In this document: positions 5,431 through 5,586 of the stretch, piece after piece | Position numbering within the stretch: position 1 is the stretch's first letter | How the letters are laid out: each line of letters begins with the position of its first letter | Assembly (NCBI GenBank): GCA_903837255.1 | Contig: CAILTZ010000507.1 | Location: 1-5,586 of the forward strand | DNA from: an uncultured Pirellula sp. | Lineage (GTDB): Bacteria; Planctomycetota; Planctomycetia; Pirellulales; Pirellulaceae | DNA length: 5,586 nucleotides | Direction of reading: 5' to 3' | Translations under genes and position numbers: made by a program | The notes under the pieces: generated by a model | What the model was told of the DNA's origin: nothing | Seen by the model: the letters and a program-made list of their open reading frames with translations, nothing else | The model's database searches: none

Positions 5431-5586
5431 GATTGGTGGTTGGTGATTAGCGATTGATGATTGATGATTGATGATTGATGATTGATGATTGATGATTGAT
5501 GATTGATGATTGGTGATTGATGATTGGTGATTGATGATTGGTGATTGGTGATTGGTGATTGGTGATTGGTGATTGGTGATTGATGA
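5431..5586. repeat. Heptanucleotide tandem array GATTGAT/GATTGGT
   Basis: There are 22 complete 7-bp units plus 2 nt, in perfect register to the window end, which truncates the array. Units in order: three degenerate ones (GATTGGT, GGTTGGT, GATTAGC), eight GATTGAT, four alternating GATTGGT/GATTGAT, six GATTGGT, then GATTGAT. From 5452 onward the plus strand has no C at all. Seven is not a multiple of three, so plus-strand frames hit TGA often while all minus-strand frames stay open. It resembles the short tandem heptamers (STRR) described in cyanobacteria. Confidence 0.95.

Noticed and set aside
5431..5586. CRISPR array
   Set aside because: Units are 7 bp with no spacers. It is a simple tandem repeat.

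Overview
The window most likely comes from a planctomycete, probably of the Pirellula/Rhodopirellula type. The evidence is a very large membrane-anchored Ser/Thr kinase with an N-terminal zinc-finger-like segment, lying divergent to an ECF sigma factor. Further support comes from mostly weak Shine-Dalgarno sequences, moderate G+C, and intergenic DNA rich in inverted repeats. This placement is inferred from gene style, not from a database match.

Layout. Positions 1-127 are non-coding or the tail of an upstream gene, and hold two short perfect palindromes. Positions 128-1173 (+) hold a two-gene unit: a zinc-dependent nucleoside/base deaminase whose stop overlaps (ATGA) the start of a secreted CIA30-domain protein. 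Positions 1174-1281 separate this unit from the convergent kinase gene and hold a 60-bp imperfect palindromic element with a strong GC-rich hairpin. Positions 1282-4479 (-) encode the kinase of about 1065 residues: zinc-finger-like segment, complete kinase domain, one membrane helix, a beta-rich segment and a long C-terminal part expected outside the cytoplasm. A 126-bp divergent spacer follows. Positions 4606-5223 (+) encode the ECF sigma factor. Positions 5224-5586 hold no convincing gene: first about 120 bp of nested inverted repeats, then a heptanucleotide tandem array (GATTGAT/GATTGGT) that runs to the window end.

How the genes may work together. The kinase and sigma factor look like one signalling module, with an outer-domain input, kinase and/or zinc-finger contact with sigma, and an altered transcription programme. 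The acidic patch of sigma region 2.2, which normally contacts RNA polymerase, is here partly replaced by Ala-Thr-Ser. This suggests, but does not prove, that phosphorylation by the divergent kinase supplies the missing charge, as described for EcfP/PknT of Vibrio parahaemolyticus. The deaminase and CIA30 genes appear to be an unrelated, translationally coupled pair.
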